Assembly (NCBI GenBank): GCA_963795055.1
Contig: CAWCGJ010000040.1
Span: forward strand, 248,001 to 312,000
Direction: 5' to 3'
DNA from: JASHPR01 sp963795055
GTDB lineage: Bacteria > Actinomycetota > Actinomycetes > Streptosporangiales > Streptosporangiaceae
DNA: 64,000 bases
Shown piece after piece: positions 62,671 through 64,000 of this stretch. Position numbers and translations under genes: made by a program. How positions within the stretch are numbered: the stretch's first letter is position 1; each line of letters starts with the position of its first letter. Under the pieces are notes generated by a model. That model did not search any database. It was not told where the DNA came from and saw only the letters and a list, made by a program, of their open reading frames with translations.

Positions 62671-63938
62671 GACGCGCCCGCCGGGCTGGGCACGGACGGC
62701 GCGGGCCAGGGAGGGGCCAGCGGCCGCAGGGCGGCGACATCGACCTTGGCATACAGCGACGTGGTGCGCTCGTCGTCATGCCGCAGGACCTGGCCGATCT
62801 CGGCCAGGGGCGCGCCGGCTGCCTGCATCGCCGTCGCGGCGAGATAGCGGAGCTGATGGGGCCGCACCCGGTCCAGCCCGGCGCGGCCGGCGGCCCTGGC
62901 CACCGCGTGCCCGACACCGTAACCGCTCAGGCCGCGGCGCGGTGCCACGCTGCGGACGAACACCCTGCGGTCAAGCGCGGCTGCCGGCCGCCCGTCCCGC
63001 AGGTAGGCGATGACCGCCTCCGCGACGTCGCGGGGAAGGGGAAGCTCGTCACGACGGCCGCCTTTCCCGCTGATCATGACGATCCCCGAGCGCCAGTCCA
63101 CGTCCTCCAGCGTCAGCGCGGCGACCTCGCGCGCCCGCAGGCCCATCCGCTTCAGGGCCAGCACGATCGCGTAGTCGCGGAGTCCCTGGGCGGTCGTGCG
63201 GTCGCAGGCGGCCAGCAGCGAGGCAGCGTCCGCCTCGGTCACGAGCGCGGGCATCCGGATCCGCCTCCTGCGATATGCCCCCGGCACCGCCCTGGCGAGC
63301 GGGACCGCGATCAGCCCTTCGGCATACAGCCAGGTCAGGAACGTCCGCAGCATGCTCGCGGTGTTCTGCGTGGTGCCCGGGGCCTGGATGCGGGCCATGC
63401 CGGCCAGGAAAGCGGTGACGTCCGAGGCCGCGAGGGCGCTCACGAGCGGCCCGCTCTCTTCGTCTGGGCCTGGCCCGGCTGCCGCCAGGAACCGGCGCGC
63501 TGAGTCCAGGTGAGCGCCGCGCGTCTTGTCCGCAAGCCCGCGCGCATCCGCCAGGAACGCCCCGAACCGCTCCAGCAGATGCCGCGCGTCCGCCGCCGGA
63601 CCAGGGGCCGTCGCCGGCCGGACGGCGCCCAGCCCGCGCAGGTAGCCGAGCATCCAGGCCAGCGACTGCCCGGTCAGCTGGCTGGAGGATCCGGCAGCCC
63701 GGCGGGCGGCTGCGAACTCGCCGATCGTCTCGTCCCCGATGTCGTCCGCGGTCATGCCGCGTCCGGCGAGCCATTGGCTCAGGTGCGCCGCTGCCTCAAG
63801 CTTGCGCCTGGTCCCCGCCGGGGTATAGCCCAGCCGGGCCAGTTCCGCGTCGAACCCGGCCGCGAACGGTTCCAGCGGCCCAGACCATTTCACTTGCGAC
63901 TTACTGTGCATGACTGCCTTCCTCCCGTGATTGGCCAT
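62667..63938 (-). CDS. RIT tyrosine recombinase, first gene
   Basis: The largest of the trio, 423 residues. It has an extra N-terminal domain of about 110 residues (FAAGFDAELARLGYTPAGTR, HLSQWLAGRGMTADDIGDET) before the SAM-like domain. Catalytic residues: Arg268 (RMGLRAREVAAL), Lys292 (SGKGGRRDEL), His361 and Arg364 (RPHQLRYLAATAM), His387 (RHDDERTTSLY) and Tyr396. The His-x-x-Arg is followed by Tyr-Leu rather than the usual His-Thr, as in TnpA-like members. The ATG at 63938 is used; MHSKSQ nine codons later is an alternative. Confidence 0.9.
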   Translation of the reverse strand: MANHGRKAVMHSKSQVKWSGPLEPFAAGFDAELARLGYTPAGTRRKLEAAAHLSQWLAGRGMTADDIGDETIGEFAAARRAAGSSSQLTGQSLAWMLGYLRGLGAVRPATAPGPAADARHLLERFGAFLADARGLADKTRGAHLDSARRFLAAAGPGPDEESGPLVSALAASDVTAFLAGMARIQAPGTTQNTASMLRTFLTWLYAEGLIAVPLARAVPGAYRRRRIRMPALVTEADAASLLAACDRTTAQGLRDYAIVLALKRMGLRAREVAALTLEDVDWRSGIVMISGKGGRRDELPLPRDVAEAVIAYLRDGRPAAALDRRVFVRSVAPRRGLSGYGVGHAVARAAGRAGLDRVRPHQLRYLAATAMQAAGAPLAEIGQVLRHDDERTTSLYAKVDVAALRPLAPPWPAPSVPSPAGAS

Positions 63939-64000
63939 CGCCAGGATCGCCTCACGGAAGGCCAGCTCACAGAGCCGTGACAGCTGAAATTATCCCGGCA

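Larger units (their letters stand above)
60740..63938 (-). mobile_element. Recombinase-In-Trio (RIT) element core
   Basis: Three tyrosine recombinase genes of 423, 319 and 324 residues lie in one direction, each start overlapping the preceding stop by 4 bp (ATGA). That is the defining plan of RIT elements. All three active sites are intact. Flanking inverted repeats, which normally bound such elements, are not certain here: a short hairpin is at 60676-60705 and the other side runs to the window edge. Confidence 0.8.

Overview
This window is high-GC DNA with strong G/C bias at third codon positions and GTG/TTG starts. It also carries a deazaflavin-dependent nitroreductase family protein, a SigE-family ECF sigma factor, a DUF6412-like/YidC-like/GlyA cluster and many overlapping stop/start codons. 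Together these point to an actinomycete (Actinomycetota), probably a filamentous soil type. The genus cannot be fixed from the window alone.

Region 1 (1-12.9 kb) looks like ordinary chromosome. It has polyprenyl-linked sugar genes (end of an epimerase, a GT2 glycosyltransferase, a GtrA-like membrane protein, a UDP-sulfoquinovose synthase homologue), then glyA with a YidC-like insertase, a frameshifted DMT transporter, an MFS exporter, a beta-lactamase-fold hydrolase, and the late cobalamin genes cobD and cobQ overlapped with a GNAT gene. It ends at a tRNA-Arg(UCU) gene.

Region 2 (12.85-41.1 kb) is probably an old integrated island. A 39-nt copy of the tRNA 3' half (36 matches) lies at 41.08 kb, next to three 25-bp tandem repeats. 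Between the two copies are working genes (acetyl-CoA synthetase, AraC and ArsR regulators, a GNAT-AAA+ fusion, a deazaflavin-dependent oxidoreductase, a glutamine amidotransferase, a patatin, a phosphotransferase) mixed with many broken genes and insertion sequences (IS1634 remnant, two IS110 family genes, a complete IS701-type element with terminal inverted repeats). No integrase remains inside.

Region 3 (41.1-54.6 kb) is again chromosome-like. It contains a SigE-family sigma factor coupled to a membrane beta-propeller protein, DinB-type proteins, a GntR-ABC transporter operon, YbaK, an ArsR-SRPBCC fusion, a D-Ala-D-Ala carboxypeptidase and a NUDIX hydrolase. Several one-base frameshifts occur here; some could be assembly errors.

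Region 4 (54.6-64 kb) is a recombination island. It starts with a truncated ISKra4-like element that has a textbook -1 frameshift heptamer. Next are a 32-bp perfect palindrome and a five-gene translationally coupled operon: an active tyrosine recombinase, a small HTH protein, an eight-cluster zinc-ribbon protein, a recombinase-fold protein without its catalytic residues, and a PPOX-type flavoprotein. Last comes a Recombinase-In-Trio (RIT) set of three more active tyrosine recombinases, each overlapping the next by 4 bp. The coupled recombinase/HTH/zinc-ribbon/dead-recombinase/flavoprotein operon is the best candidate for an undescribed system.
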